This document shows, in pieces, positions 34,219-44,039 of a stretch of 64,000 bases of DNA. Position 1 is the first letter of the stretch; the number at the start of each line of letters is the position of its first letter. The DNA is from GWE2-42-39 sp034003625 (GTDB lineage Bacteria > Bacteroidota > Bacteroidia > Bacteroidales > Prolixibacteraceae). The notes beneath the pieces were generated by a model. That model was not told the origin of the DNA, searched no databases, and saw only the letters and a list, made by a program, of their open reading frames with translations. A program made the position numbers and the translations under genes. The DNA lies in contig JAVEYG010000003.1 in NCBI GenBank assembly GCA_034003625.1, positions 1-64,000 on the forward strand, written 5' to 3'.

Positions 34219-35352
34219 TTATTTTGGTTTTTCAATAAAAAACGGCTGCGTACAAACGACAATATCGTCAACGCCATACAGTTCAGCCCGGACATATTTG
34301 ATGTTTCCCTGCGATTTTTTTAATACGAACCGGTTCCCCTGCATGATTTTTTTGCCTTCCGCTATCCAAACAATTGAATCGCTCCCGGATGCGTCGATCC
34401 TGATTTTTCCTTTTCGTTGATCCACTTTTATCGATTCAATGACAGGAGGTTTCGAACCGCGATGCCCATCGGGGGCATATACGAAATAGAACGTTCCGTT
34501 TTCCATTGCCTGACGAACTTCCTGTTCGTTTAGTTCAGGTAAAGGAAATACATTCCAGTTCCGTCCAAAGTCGCGCAGGGAGTGCATATCATCGTTTGAA
34601 AAGCCCCAAACCGGTCGCACCGGAGCCATTACCGTCAGGATAGAGTCCCACAGCATATCATCGTGGGGGAACCGCTTTCCGCAGTTGTACACTTCCATGC
34701 CCAGCAGATGGTTGTATCGTTTGAATAAATCGAGATACCATTCCAGACTGTAATGTTTGGGATTGGTTTCATGGTAACGTCCCGGATGGTTCAGTACCGT
34801 GAGGCCGTTTTTTGCTGCCGTAGCATTCAGCGATTCAATTTCTGTATTTGTTCCATTATGATCGTTGAAAAAACTGTTCATGTGATGGTGGCTCGACAAT
34901 TCATTTCCCTGAATAGCTACCATCCCTGCATCGGAAGGATTGACATCCTTAAAAACAAGATCATCCGGCGTTATGAAACCTTCTTCCTGCGGTTTCAGCT
35001 CTTTATTGGTTATCCGCTTCTCATTCTTGGCATTCATCTCAAATTTGGAAAATTCAGTCCATGGCCAGGTTACTGAATTATGATCGGAAATAGCCAGTAT
35101 CTGATAACCCGCTTCCCGGTACTTTTCGACTACCGTATGAGGGTTCATCCAACCATCGCTGACCATGGTGTGGGTATGCAGATTGGCTTTGTGTTGCCCG
35201 TATTTTTCCCAATCGACCGTGGCATAAGGATTCCTTATTTGCTGTACGGAACTGCATCCTGCCAGTATCGTCAAGGCTATCGTTACGGGCAAAACTGTCT
35301 TTATAAAAAACCGGCCTATTGGCAAGTGAATGATATTCTTTGTGTGTGTCAT
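34219..35352 (-). CDS. PHP-domain metal-dependent hydrolase lipoprotein
   Basis: The 377-residue lipoprotein (lipobox ILAGC, Cys33) starts at ATG 35352. The frame could extend to 35388 but would overlap the previous gene. It has the PHP/CehA-like metal ligands: ANLHTHTMVSDG (His59, His61, Asp66), AISDHNSV, GNELSSHHHMNSFFND, NHPGRYHE and GFSNDDMHS. PHP proteins hydrolyse phosphoesters. Together with the GDPD and calcineurin-type enzymes it reinforces the phosphate theme of the locus. A degenerate paralogue lies at 24463-25572. The substrate is unknown. Confidence 0.86.
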   Translation of the reverse strand: MTHTKNIIHLPIGRFFIKTVLPVTIALTILAGCSSVQQIRNPYATVDWEKYGQHKANLHTHTMVSDGWMNPHTVVEKYREAGYQILAISDHNSVTWPWTEFSKFEMNAKNEKRITNKELKPQEEGFITPDDLVFKDVNPSDAGMVAIQGNELSSHHHMNSFFNDHNGTNTEIESLNATAAKNGLTVLNHPGRYHETNPKHYSLEWYLDLFKRYNHLLGMEVYNCGKRFPHDDMLWDSILTVMAPVRPVWGFSNDDMHSLRDFGRNWNVFPLPELNEQEVRQAMENGTFYFVYAPDGHRGSKPPVIESIKVDQRKGKIRIDASGSDSIVWIAEGKKIMQGNRFVLKKSQGNIKYVRAELYGVDDIVVCTQPFFIEKPK

Positions 35353-35372
35353 GATTGTATCTCTTTGAATTT

Positions 35373-36329
35373 TTATCCGTTCAGGCAATCTTCAACCGGA
35401 TTGCCAGTAAGAAAATTAAACAGGTTGAGCGCGGCCCTTCGCTGAAGTTCCGACGCAGCCTGATCGGAATACCACGCATAATGGCCGGTACATACGGTTC
35501 GCGGATGGTTGGTCAACCCCTGCTGATTACCGGTTACCGGTTCATCTTCGTACACATCCAACCCGGCGCTGTGGATTTTATCTGCGTCCAGCGCTTCAAA
35601 CAACGCTTTTTCGCAAATCACCTCGCCACGCGACGTATTGATGATCACCGGGCGCTTTTTCATTTTTGAAAATGCGTTATAATCCAGAAGATGTTTCGTC
35701 TTTTCCGTGAGGTTGCAATGTATGCTGATGACGTCCGATTTTTCCAGCAATTCATCCAGTGTGACCTGCTGTGCCGATAGTTGAGCAAAATGGGTTTCCG
35801 GTTTATACGGATCGCATGCGATGACCTGCTGATACAGAGGGGATGCTTTTTTACAGAACTCGCTGCCAATCCGCCCGATGCCGATAATTCCCAGGGTTTT
35901 ATCATGCAGTTCGAAAATATCGGGAACCGGAGGGGCGGCAAATTTTTGCACCAGTTGAAAGTGGGGATCCCATAATGCACGGGTACATGCAAACATCAAT
36001 GCCATCGCATGGTCGGAAACTGAATGATTGGCGTACCCTTGTACATTGGCCACTTTAACGCCATGTCTCGTACAGGCGCCCACATCTACATTGTCGTATC
36101 CTACCCCATAACGGACCACTGCTTTCAGGTTTTCCATTCCCGAGAGAAACGTTTCGTCAATGGTTGTATGCCTGACAAGGATACCGTCTGCATTCTTTGC
36201 AAATTCTTTTTTTTCGGCCGGGTCTCCCTTGTAGGTAGGATGAATTTTCAGGTTAAATCCATTTCCCTCAAAAATTTCCTTTTCAAACGCGTATGATTTA
36301 TATCCCGAATCGATAATTACAATCTCCAT
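35373..36329 (-). CDS. D-isomer-specific 2-hydroxyacid dehydrogenase (CtBP-like)
   Basis: This 318-residue cytosolic NAD(H)-dependent dehydrogenase starts at MEIVIIDSGY (36329) after dropping 7 residues of upstream frame. It shows the Rossmann loop LGIIGIGRIGSEF, VRYGVGYDNVDV, and the catalytic Arg (NTSRGEV), Glu (DVYEDEP) and His (GHYAWYS). The substrate may be a hydroxyacid derived from a sugar acid. It is next to an SDR that resembles fructuronate reductases, so both may serve uronate or aldonate catabolism. The PHP gene starts 20 nt downstream. Confidence 0.88.
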   Translation of the reverse strand: MEIVIIDSGYKSYAFEKEIFEGNGFNLKIHPTYKGDPAEKKEFAKNADGILVRHTTIDETFLSGMENLKAVVRYGVGYDNVDVGACTRHGVKVANVQGYANHSVSDHAMALMFACTRALWDPHFQLVQKFAAPPVPDIFELHDKTLGIIGIGRIGSEFCKKASPLYQQVIACDPYKPETHFAQLSAQQVTLDELLEKSDVISIHCNLTEKTKHLLDYNAFSKMKKRPVIINTSRGEVICEKALFEALDADKIHSAGLDVYEDEPVTGNQQGLTNHPRTVCTGHYAWYSDQAASELQRRAALNLFNFLTGNPVEDCLNG

Positions 36330-36369
36330 AGTATCTCTTTTTAGTTCCAATTTTATAATCCTTCAGAGT

Positions 36370-37197
36370 TTAAATTCCATTATAGGCCGAAAATCCGCCA
36401 TCAACAGAAATGATTGACCCGGTTACAAATGACGACGAATCGGACAAAAGCCAGAAAACAGTTGAAATAAGGTCTTCCGGATTTCCCAATTTTCCCAATG
36501 GCGTATGGTCTACGATTCGTTTTCCCCTTGGTGTAAACTCACCCGATGCTTCATCGATTAGTAAAAAACGGTTCTGCTCGGTCAGGAAAAATCCCGGGGC
36601 AATCGCGTTTACCCGGATGTTCGATTTTGAAAGATGAACAGCCAGCCAAAGGGTAAAATTGCTTATTGCTGCTTTTCCCGCACAGTATGCCGGTGATTTG
36701 GTCAGTGGCCGGATGGCTCCCATCGAACTGATGTTAATGATGTTACCGGATTGTTGCCGTGCCATTGCTTCGCCAAATACTTTGGAGGGGATCACACTGC
36801 CCATAAAATTCAGGTCGGTAGTAGCCTGAAAATCCGACAGGTTTATGCCGAAGAATGTATCTTCCAAAGGCGTTTCGGTAGTTAAAAATTCAGTTTTGGC
36901 CGATGCTCCTTTTGTCGCCCCGCCCGCCACATTCAACAATCCGTCAATCCGTCCAAACTCTTTTAAAATTTCAACCTCTATTTTCTTGAGGGCCGTCACA
37001 TCAAACACATTACAGGCAAAAGCAAGATGGTTTTCCCCGAATATCCTGATCTTTTCTTCGGTAATTTTTAATTTTTCTTCGTTGAAATCAAGAATACATA
37101 AACGGGCCCCGGATTTTGCCAATGCGATAGCAATTGTTGAGCCGATTACCCCGCCAGCCCCCGTGATGATGATACATTTGTGTTTAACTGAAAACAT
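36370..37197 (-). CDS. SDR-family oxidoreductase, fructuronate/mannonate-reductase-like
   Basis: The 275-residue short-chain dehydrogenase starts at MFSVKHKCIIITGAGGVIGS (37197). The frame extending to 37359 runs into the neighbouring gene and is rejected. It has the cofactor loop TGAGGVIGSTIA, NVAGGATKGAS, the catalytic Ser (NISSMGA) and YCAGKAA, and ends SIISVDGGFSAYNGI. The insert after NVAGG (TEFLTTETPLEDTFFGI) is typical of SDRs annotated as D-mannonate oxidoreductases in Bacteroidota. It would interconvert fructuronate and mannonate. This is a family-resemblance inference and a generic polyol or sugar-acid dehydrogenase is possible. Confidence 0.85.
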   Translation of the reverse strand: MFSVKHKCIIITGAGGVIGSTIAIALAKSGARLCILDFNEEKLKITEEKIRIFGENHLAFACNVFDVTALKKIEVEILKEFGRIDGLLNVAGGATKGASAKTEFLTTETPLEDTFFGINLSDFQATTDLNFMGSVIPSKVFGEAMARQQSGNIINISSMGAIRPLTKSPAYCAGKAAISNFTLWLAVHLSKSNIRVNAIAPGFFLTEQNRFLLIDEASGEFTPRGKRIVDHTPLGKLGNPEDLISTVFWLLSDSSSFVTGSIISVDGGFSAYNGI

Positions 37198-37270
37198 CCT
37201 GTTTATTTTTATAAGATTAACTCTGCCTCTGAATTTTGTTGTCTGAGAATCCGGAAATCTGAAATTCTTT

Positions 37271-38683
37271 TTAATCTCTTTCCGGAGGATTGCCAATAAT
37301 ATGTGAAACATCCATGATATAGATCTGCCTCCCAAAATCTTTTTCGTGGGTTGAATCAAACGAAATGGTTTTTCCGTCGTGCGAGAACCGGGGGTGAAGG
37401 TCCGTCCTCATTGCGGCGAGGTGCGTCCGGTAAATATACCCGCCAATACGGGTTTCCAGCTTGGCCAGAGGAATAAATTTCCGGCTTGGCAAATGATACA
37501 AATACAGGTAGATATGACCGTCGCCATCCGATGCGTCATTTAAAATCCAGTCGCCTGTCCGGTCGATTGTAATATGCCCGTTGGGTGCGCCAAAAACTTT
37601 TTCCCTGGCACGTCCGGAGCCATCGTCTGTAAACCGGAAAAACCCCAAACTGACTTCTCCATCGGGCGATTCATGGTAACCGTTATCCAACACTTCTTCA
37701 TCGTTCACCCAGTAATGGTGGCTCGGTTCCTTATAGAAATACCGGACATCCTTTCCGTCTGCGTTTACGGTATATCCCTCTGTCCTGATCCGCCAGTTGC
37801 CCCATACGTTCTGAAAATCTTTGGCAAAAATGAATATGCGGCTTCCGGAAGGATTGTAGCCTGCCCTGAAAAAATAGAGGTTCCGGTTCAGCGTATCGGA
37901 CGGGAATCCATCCGGGTACATCACTTTTGCGATATCTCTGATTGATAGAATCCGTTTCAACGCCCCGGAGGCCATGTCAATTTCCCATAAACCAATATTG
38001 CCGGGCGCCCACTGGTCTTTATACGGGTCTTCAACTCCCGGATATTTGCAGCCCCGGTGTTGTACCCGCTCGTAATTTACTCCCAGCCCTGTCTTTCCGT
38101 CGGGCGAAGTGACATAAACCGGGAAGGGTATTGTTCGCGTCGTTTTTGTTTTTACATTGTAAACTTTAGTTACCAGTGTTTTGCCATCTTTCGAGTGATC
38201 GTTCCAGATGATTTCTTCGTAGCTGCCCGGAACCCATTGCAGGCGGCACCCCTGTTGCCAGTTCCATGCGGTTGTTTCCCCTATTTTTTGCCATTTATTG
38301 TTATTCTGAAGGTCGAAAATCCCGATTTCACTGATATCGGTGGGCTGTACTTCGCGGCCTTCCATAAAAAACCTCATTCCCAGCAAATACCGTCCGCTTG
38401 GCTCAAATTGCAAACATTCGGTTGGCGTATGATTGTAATAGAAAAAATTGTGATACAGCGGTTTGTCCTTTGTACCGACCGGAGAAATACGGACTGGCTC
38501 AAAATAGTGGATGTCCGTAGCGCTGATCATTTCATCATAACTGTTGAAAACGCTATATTTAGCAGGAGTAACAGGTTGAGAATTACAGAGAAAATTTATA
38601 GCTGCTGTCAATCCAACAACGATAACAGCGCCTGCAAAAACGGGAATGTCCAGTTTTATTAATGATTTTCTATTTGTTGTCAT
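37271..38683 (-). CDS. Beta-propeller protein, TolB/oligogalacturonate-lyase-like
   Basis: The 470-residue protein has one N-terminal hydrophobic segment (about 13-31, a signal anchor) and WD40/TolB-like repeats: ECLQFEPSGRYLLGMRF, YVTSPDGKTGLGVNYE, YHESPDGEVSLGFFRF, HPRFSHDGKTISFDSTHEKDFGRQIYIMDVSHII. The last repeat recalls PL22 oligogalacturonate lyases, but I do not see the full set of their catalytic residues. It lies between the DUF5009 acyltransferase and the SDR genes. Function is unassigned: glycan lyase or binding propeller. Confidence 0.65.
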   Translation of the reverse strand: MTTNRKSLIKLDIPVFAGAVIVVGLTAAINFLCNSQPVTPAKYSVFNSYDEMISATDIHYFEPVRISPVGTKDKPLYHNFFYYNHTPTECLQFEPSGRYLLGMRFFMEGREVQPTDISEIGIFDLQNNNKWQKIGETTAWNWQQGCRLQWVPGSYEEIIWNDHSKDGKTLVTKVYNVKTKTTRTIPFPVYVTSPDGKTGLGVNYERVQHRGCKYPGVEDPYKDQWAPGNIGLWEIDMASGALKRILSIRDIAKVMYPDGFPSDTLNRNLYFFRAGYNPSGSRIFIFAKDFQNVWGNWRIRTEGYTVNADGKDVRYFYKEPSHHYWVNDEEVLDNGYHESPDGEVSLGFFRFTDDGSGRAREKVFGAPNGHITIDRTGDWILNDASDGDGHIYLYLYHLPSRKFIPLAKLETRIGGYIYRTHLAAMRTDLHPRFSHDGKTISFDSTHEKDFGRQIYIMDVSHIIGNPPERD

Positions 38684-38685
38684 AA

Positions 38686-39795
38686 TTACACTTTGATAAA
38701 TATATTCTTTCTATAAAGCATGTACAGGAATACCCAGCAAACGGTCGTCAATCCAATCCCATTTATTAATTGTGTCCAATTTTCAGGCAGAAGAGCTGCG
38801 ATACCGTTAAAGAAAAAACCTGCGGTATATTTGAAATCAATGATTCTTCTTCCGAGGTAGATTGTTATTGGGTTCAGACCAATTACGATAAAAATAAATG
38901 CCCACTTTTTATAGTTCCACACCTCAATTACCATGTGAAAGATGGAGAAAAGAAGAAGGCTCAGTCCTCCCGCAAAGCAGACAAATGAACTTGTCCATAG
39001 ATGCTTGTTGATTGGAAAAAACAGATCCCATATTTTCCCGATCAATATCAACGCGATTGCCGCCAGCACCATGTACGCGACCTTTCGTGAAGGCTTGTCA
39101 TCCAGGTATTTCGATAGCATAAATTCACCTGCAAGCATTCCAAGCAATGCAGTTCCTGTAGCCGGTACAATCGAGAATAATTGCTCGGAATTGCCATACG
39201 GTCCGGGCATGAGAAGACGGTCGATATAACCGGTGAGATTTCCATCCGGCGAAAACATATCGTTTGAACCAAGATCGTGGGCAGGGAAAAGTACCAGTGC
39301 AAGCCAGTAAACGATTAAAAGCCCCGCAAACCAAATGATCCGGAAGCAGGTTCTTGTATTCATATAAATAAGAGCTGCAAACATCCAAGCGAGACCAATG
39401 ATTCCCAAAACACTCCGGTACGATAAATTTGCAAAATCGAAACTAACCGCATTACTATAAAATATTCCCAACAGAACCAGCAGCAATCCACGCCGGATTA
39501 CATGAACATACAACGATTTACGGCTTGCGTTCATTGCTGTACGCTTTGCAGAGGAAAAAGGGAAAGACATTCCGGCAATAAAGAGAAACAACGGAAAAAT
39601 CATATCATAAAAAGTGAACCCGTGCCATTCGGTATGTTTCACCTGAGTTGCCCACCATTGAAAAACAGGGCAGCCCGTAAGTGTGGCAAGGCCAAGAAAA
39701 ATATGCCTCCCGCCCATGATCCAGAACATATCGAATCCGCGCAATGCGTCGATCGACTGTAACCGTTTCGTCTCAGGTTTATTTTCGCTTCCCAT
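38686..39795 (-). CDS. DUF5009 / heparan-alpha-glucosaminide N-acetyltransferase-like membrane protein
   Basis: The 369-residue protein has about 10 transmembrane helices and the family opening RLQSIDALRGFDMFWIMGG, then WHGFTFYDMIFPLFLFIAGMSFPFS, LGIIGLAWMFAALIY, PEGN-like FSPDGNLTGYIDRLLMPG and NPITIYLGRRIIDF. HGSNAT-like proteins move acetyl groups from cytosolic acetyl-CoA to sugars across the membrane. Here it may acetylate a periplasmic sugar intermediate. Its stop is 2 nt from the propeller start, so the two are tightly coupled. Confidence 0.85.
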   Translation of the reverse strand: MGSENKPETKRLQSIDALRGFDMFWIMGGRHIFLGLATLTGCPVFQWWATQVKHTEWHGFTFYDMIFPLFLFIAGMSFPFSSAKRTAMNASRKSLYVHVIRRGLLLVLLGIFYSNAVSFDFANLSYRSVLGIIGLAWMFAALIYMNTRTCFRIIWFAGLLIVYWLALVLFPAHDLGSNDMFSPDGNLTGYIDRLLMPGPYGNSEQLFSIVPATGTALLGMLAGEFMLSKYLDDKPSRKVAYMVLAAIALILIGKIWDLFFPINKHLWTSSFVCFAGGLSLLLFSIFHMVIEVWNYKKWAFIFIVIGLNPITIYLGRRIIDFKYTAGFFFNGIAALLPENWTQLINGIGLTTVCWVFLYMLYRKNIFIKV

Positions 39796-39799
39796 CGCA

Positions 39800-40738
39800 T
39801 CAATTTTTAATCATTCCTGACAACCATTTGAGATGATCTTTTGCAGTATCCACCGAGGCATTTTTTATGCTCTTCTTTAACGCGGCGGCAACTTCTTTTT
39901 TCCCCTTCTCTGAAGTTTGAGAATCGGAAGCTTTTGCGACAATATCAAAAAGAGCTTGCCTTGCACAACTTTTTGCAACCGGATTATCGTCCGAAATCAA
40001 ACGAGTCAATGGTTGTATCATTGTTGCACCCAAGTTAACGGCAGCTTCCATTGCTAAAACTCTCCGCTTTTCATTTTCATCATAAAATCCTTTCAACACA
40101 TAATCCGGTTCCGCATCAAAATCCCGGATCGAAATATTCCTGAACTTAGCAAACTGATTTGGCTTGTTGGTATGGCTTCCCTGAAAACCAACGGCGCCAA
40201 AGAAAGGCATATCAGCCAATGTTTTTACCGTATCGACGTTGGCCATTGTAGCGACCTTGTCGTCAACAGATATTGTTATGATACTACGGTCACATTTAAT
40301 TTCCATTTTATGCCAAATGCCGGTAGTTTCATCAGGCCGGTTTGTAACGGCCACATGCCCGTACATCGAACCGGTACAATGCAGATCATCCCGCCAGGGT
40401 GTCCAGGGTGCAAGCAACTGAATCTCAACTCCTGCCGACGGATACTGATCGGCCGGCGTGCAACGGATAAAAACCCCGCTGTTTCCTCTTTCCGATAGCA
40501 AAAACTCGAAACGGAAAATATAGTTACCATACCATTTTGTAGTATAGATATCAAATCCGTTGCCACTACTTTTCGTGATTAATTCACCGTCGACAACTTC
40601 AAATCCACCTTCTTTATTCAGGGTCCAATTGGCTAGGTCTTTCCCGTTAAAAAGAGAAACAAACCCATCCTTCTTTTGCGCAAAACACGATACAGTGTAT
40701 AAAATTGCGATGCAACTAATTAGGATAATTCTTTTCAT
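39800..40738 (-). CDS. DUF1080 (3-keto-disaccharide hydrolase-like) protein with HEAT-like tail
   Basis: The 312-residue exported protein (signal to about CFAQ) has a DUF1080/LamG-like sandwich: DGFVSLFNGKDLANWTLNKEG, FEVVDGELITKSSGNGFDIYTTKWYGNYIFRFEF, RGNSGVFIRC, GVEIQLLAP and NWH-type GIWHKMEIKCD. An alpha-helical, HEAT-repeat-like tail follows (about 220-312). Some DUF1080 proteins hydrolyse 3-keto-glycosides made by Gfo/Idh dehydrogenases, and such a dehydrogenase gene lies 26 nt upstream. The pair may form an oxidise-then-cleave step in the periplasm. Confidence 0.85.
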   Translation of the reverse strand: MKRIILISCIAILYTVSCFAQKKDGFVSLFNGKDLANWTLNKEGGFEVVDGELITKSSGNGFDIYTTKWYGNYIFRFEFLLSERGNSGVFIRCTPADQYPSAGVEIQLLAPWTPWRDDLHCTGSMYGHVAVTNRPDETTGIWHKMEIKCDRSIITISVDDKVATMANVDTVKTLADMPFFGAVGFQGSHTNKPNQFAKFRNISIRDFDAEPDYVLKGFYDENEKRRVLAMEAAVNLGATMIQPLTRLISDDNPVAKSCARQALFDIVAKASDSQTSEKGKKEVAAALKKSIKNASVDTAKDHLKWLSGMIKN

Positions 40739-40764
40739 TTTCTATTTTTTAGCTGAAGTGTTAA

Positions 40765-42063
40765 TTATTCCGGCAATACCCACGGAGCTCTGTACGCCCT
40801 CGATAACAAATAATTGGCCGCATCGTCCCCTATAAACCGTTCGTTCAGGCTGTTCCACTGTAATTTTCTTTTCAATCGAAATGATATAATTGCAAGATGC
40901 ATCGGGACCGTCAGTTCGCGGGCATAAGAGAGGTTGCTTTCAGGTTGTTGTCTTGATTTAACGGCATCAATAAAATTACGCTGGTGCCCCGGAGAACGTG
41001 CAAGTGTTTTTGGAATTTCAGGAATATCGCTTAAAACCTCGTTCCCGATACGGATTGTACAGGTATTGTAATCACAGGTCAGCGTACCGTTTTCCCCTTC
41101 AAAATGTGCACCGATATGCATTTTATCAGCTCCCGGAACGGGAGGCGGTGTTGTTGTCCAATAAACATTAAGGCCTTCGAACTTAAAATCTGCATCAATC
41201 CATTTGGGTGCATCGGCAATGCCATCGTAAGGCCTTTCGCCCCGGCTTTCAATGCTATACAAACCTTTCGGATGAAGCGACATGTACATGATATCGGCAA
41301 TGTGGCACCAGAAATCAGCAAATACGCCCCCTGAATAATCAAGAAAATAACGGTACGAACCATGACAGCGTACAGGAGTATACTCTTCGTAAGGAGCCGG
41401 GCCCAGCCACATATTCCAGTCGAGAGTATCCGGCGGAGTTTCAGGTTTTGGAAATCCAAGTCCGGGTGAGCCTCCTGTTTTCCAAAGCCGTACAGTATGT
41501 ATTTTCCCAAGATAACCCGACTGAATAATTTCGGCTACCCGATGATAATTTTCCCGGGCATGTATCTGCGTTCCTAACTGGAAAACCGATTTATGCTTTT
41601 CGAGACTTTTCAGCATGGCCCACCCTTCTGCGTGGGTATACGACAAAGGTTTTTCTCCATACACGTCTTTGCCAGCCTGAAAAGCCATAATGGCAATCAG
41701 CGCATGCCAATGGTCATGTGTTGCACAGGCAATTACATCAATATCTTTCCGGTCGAGTACATGCCTGAAGTCGGTATACGTTTGAACCCGGGCATTTTGA
41801 TTCATTGACAGAAACCGTTTATGTGTTTCATCCAACCGGACTTTATCGAGGTCGCAAAGTGCAACAATCTCAACATCCGATAATTCGTTGAACCATTTCA
41901 TGTGACTATTGCCCTGTATACCCAGCCCGATAATTGCCACTCTGACTTTATCGCTGGGGGCAACATTTCTGAAAGTGCCCGAAATCAAAGGGATGCCCAA
42001 TATTCCAAATGCCGTATTCTGAATAAAACTACGCCTGTCAATTACATTGCCTTTTCTCTCCAT
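40765..42063 (-). CDS. Gfo/Idh/MocA-family oxidoreductase with Tat-type signal
   Basis: The 432-residue protein has a twin-arginine-like leader (VIDRRSFIQNTAFGILGIPLISG), then the Rossmann loop RVAIIGLGIQGNSHM, the EKP motif (GEKPLSYTHAEG) and the C-terminal alpha/beta domain with SGGVFADFWCHIADI. Export with a bound NAD(P) cofactor suits the Tat route. Such exported enzymes oxidise or isomerise glycosides, in some cases at C3. Its position before the DUF1080 gene supports a 3-keto route. The sugar substrate is unknown. Confidence 0.88.
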   Translation of the reverse strand: MERKGNVIDRRSFIQNTAFGILGIPLISGTFRNVAPSDKVRVAIIGLGIQGNSHMKWFNELSDVEIVALCDLDKVRLDETHKRFLSMNQNARVQTYTDFRHVLDRKDIDVIACATHDHWHALIAIMAFQAGKDVYGEKPLSYTHAEGWAMLKSLEKHKSVFQLGTQIHARENYHRVAEIIQSGYLGKIHTVRLWKTGGSPGLGFPKPETPPDTLDWNMWLGPAPYEEYTPVRCHGSYRYFLDYSGGVFADFWCHIADIMYMSLHPKGLYSIESRGERPYDGIADAPKWIDADFKFEGLNVYWTTTPPPVPGADKMHIGAHFEGENGTLTCDYNTCTIRIGNEVLSDIPEIPKTLARSPGHQRNFIDAVKSRQQPESNLSYARELTVPMHLAIISFRLKRKLQWNSLNERFIGDDAANYLLSRAYRAPWVLPE

Positions 42064-42090
42064 CGTATTTTTGGTTTTATAACGAATTTA

Positions 42091-43992
42091 TCACTCCTTA
42101 TTTTCTGCATCCTGAAATACAACAGGCGTTTCGAACAGCGAAAGGTTTGATGTACTGAAACACATCGGAGCAAAACGGGAAGGTACTACTTTCCCGTCAG
42201 GAAATTTCAAATTTACTTCCACTGCAGCTCCTTCCACCCATGTTGGAGAACCGGGACCTTCATCCCAATAATTCCAGGGGGGTAAGGGGCGATCCGGTGG
42301 GCAGAGTGGCAATTTAATCAACCCGTTTGCATCCGGATGAACATCCAGTTGAATTACCGGAATGCCCGGTGGCATTGACTGCGGATCGTATCCTTCCATT
42401 ACTTTTTCGGAAGAAGTATCGGGAGTAGAATAGCTTTCCAATTTTACCGTTCGGGTCGGGACCAAAACCAGCGGACCATACGTTAAAATCACTCCCGGAT
42501 GAGCCTGCTCAATTTGGTGTCCTATTTCCCCGCTGAAAGTAACCTTCACATTTTTTCCTGAACGGGTTTCATTTGCTTTCGGATTTTTCACACAGGAAGG
42601 TACCCGAATTCTCAAACTGATATTTTCCGGTACATTTTCTGCTTCAACAGTTGCTTCCGCCCTGGCTGGATAGTTCGTTTTAATTGTAACCCGAACCCAT
42701 TTATCTCCGGGCAAACGCAGGTCAAATTTACCGGGAGTTAACAAGTTGACATGAATGGTATTATTTCTGAATGTTACTGTATGCCGGGCATATTCCGACA
42801 TTCCCGTTCCGGCATTTTGGGTACAACACCACCAGGCTTCCATAATCTGATCAATTCCATACCCGTTCGATGCTATTCGGCGGTGACCAAATCCTCCTGT
42901 AATCATCTGGTTAAAAGCCAAAGCATTCCAGAATATTCGTTCTGCTTTGTCATACGCAGAATCATCTCCATGTATCAATCCCTGGTTCAGGTTAAGCATC
43001 AGCCAGTCTGATATAGAACAACCTTCAGTCCGGCTATTAAAAGGAAAAAATTCGGCGACACACCCATCCGGCATTTCCATATGTTTTTCAATAATAACTT
43101 TTTGACTCTGAGCGGGTAATGTATTCCAGGAAAAATCCCCTGTAATCAATGTCATCACCTGGAATCCCCGGAGCGTACTTAAATAACCGTGTGAATGGCA
43201 CCTTCTTCCTTCCAGCGGACGAAGGTTGTCTCTTATCATGCCACAAAATTCCATCCACCGGGGATCTTTTGTGATTCCGTAGAGCCGGGCAAATGGTTCG
43301 GTTACCCATTGGAGAATGCCAATATACCCTTGCTCCAATCTTACAGCTTCCTTCCATACATCACGAATAGACCAAAGTACTTCGGCCAAACCTTCGGCAG
43401 CTTCTAATGCCCTTTTATCACCCGTCAGATCATAATACCTCAATAAGCCCGGGAACAACTTCGATGCTGCTGCCCACCGGAAGGGGTCATCTGTTTGTGG
43501 TATATCAACAGGATTAAGAGCATACGGGCCAATGACCCCGGAAGGTTGTCTTTGCTTGAAAATTCGTTCAAACAGTTCATCAAGCCGTGGATCATTTTCC
43601 CCATCAACCCCTTCGGAACAACATAGAAATTCGAGTAACCGGCCAGTCATATCACCTGTGCTCCAATGAGCTTTTCGGGTTCTGTTGGCAGGCCGCTCAA
43701 CATCAATCATGATAAAATCCATCGAGTTACAAGGGTATAATTGCATTCGCGTTCTCGCTAACCCAATGCGAAAGCTGAGTTGTGACGGGGCAAGCAGAGG
43801 CTTTGAAAGCGATACCGTCCCGTTCATCATCATTTTGGGAACGAGCGAACGACTATTCGATGGTGAAGTTGTGTTTTTGCTTTCCGATGCTGTAAAGGCC
43901 GGGAATATTGTTGCCACACCAGTAGCAGCACTTACAAAGGCTGATTTGTGCAGAAAATTTCGACGGTTGATTTTGTTTTGACGTACACTCAT
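42091..43992 (-). CDS. GH127/DUF1680-like glycoside hydrolase, Tat-exported, copy A
   Basis: The 633-residue protein starts with a Tat-like signal (KINRRNFLHKSAFVSAATGVA). An (alpha/alpha)6 barrel follows with TEGCSISDW (Glu323, Cys325) and EAWWCCTQN (Cys389, Cys390), then beta-sandwich domains. These match the Glu/Cys3 zinc set of GH127 beta-L-arabinofuranosidases, where one of the CC pair is the nucleophile. Overall sequence is distant, so the linkage is unsure. Copy B (44040-45905) is a close tandem paralogue. It ends 27 nt before the Gfo/Idh gene. Confidence 0.75.
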   Translation of the reverse strand: MSVRQNKINRRNFLHKSAFVSAATGVATIFPAFTASESKNTTSPSNSRSLVPKMMMNGTVSLSKPLLAPSQLSFRIGLARTRMQLYPCNSMDFIMIDVERPANRTRKAHWSTGDMTGRLLEFLCCSEGVDGENDPRLDELFERIFKQRQPSGVIGPYALNPVDIPQTDDPFRWAAASKLFPGLLRYYDLTGDKRALEAAEGLAEVLWSIRDVWKEAVRLEQGYIGILQWVTEPFARLYGITKDPRWMEFCGMIRDNLRPLEGRRCHSHGYLSTLRGFQVMTLITGDFSWNTLPAQSQKVIIEKHMEMPDGCVAEFFPFNSRTEGCSISDWLMLNLNQGLIHGDDSAYDKAERIFWNALAFNQMITGGFGHRRIASNGYGIDQIMEAWWCCTQNAGTGMSEYARHTVTFRNNTIHVNLLTPGKFDLRLPGDKWVRVTIKTNYPARAEATVEAENVPENISLRIRVPSCVKNPKANETRSGKNVKVTFSGEIGHQIEQAHPGVILTYGPLVLVPTRTVKLESYSTPDTSSEKVMEGYDPQSMPPGIPVIQLDVHPDANGLIKLPLCPPDRPLPPWNYWDEGPGSPTWVEGAAVEVNLKFPDGKVVPSRFAPMCFSTSNLSLFETPVVFQDAENKE

Positions 43993-44039
43993 AATTTTTG
44001 CATTTTATTATAGTCAGGAATCTATTACTGAATAAACAG

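Noticed and set aside
37197..37359. N-terminal extension of the SDR gene
   Set aside because: It crosses into the next coding region and the conserved Rossmann start is at the internal Met.
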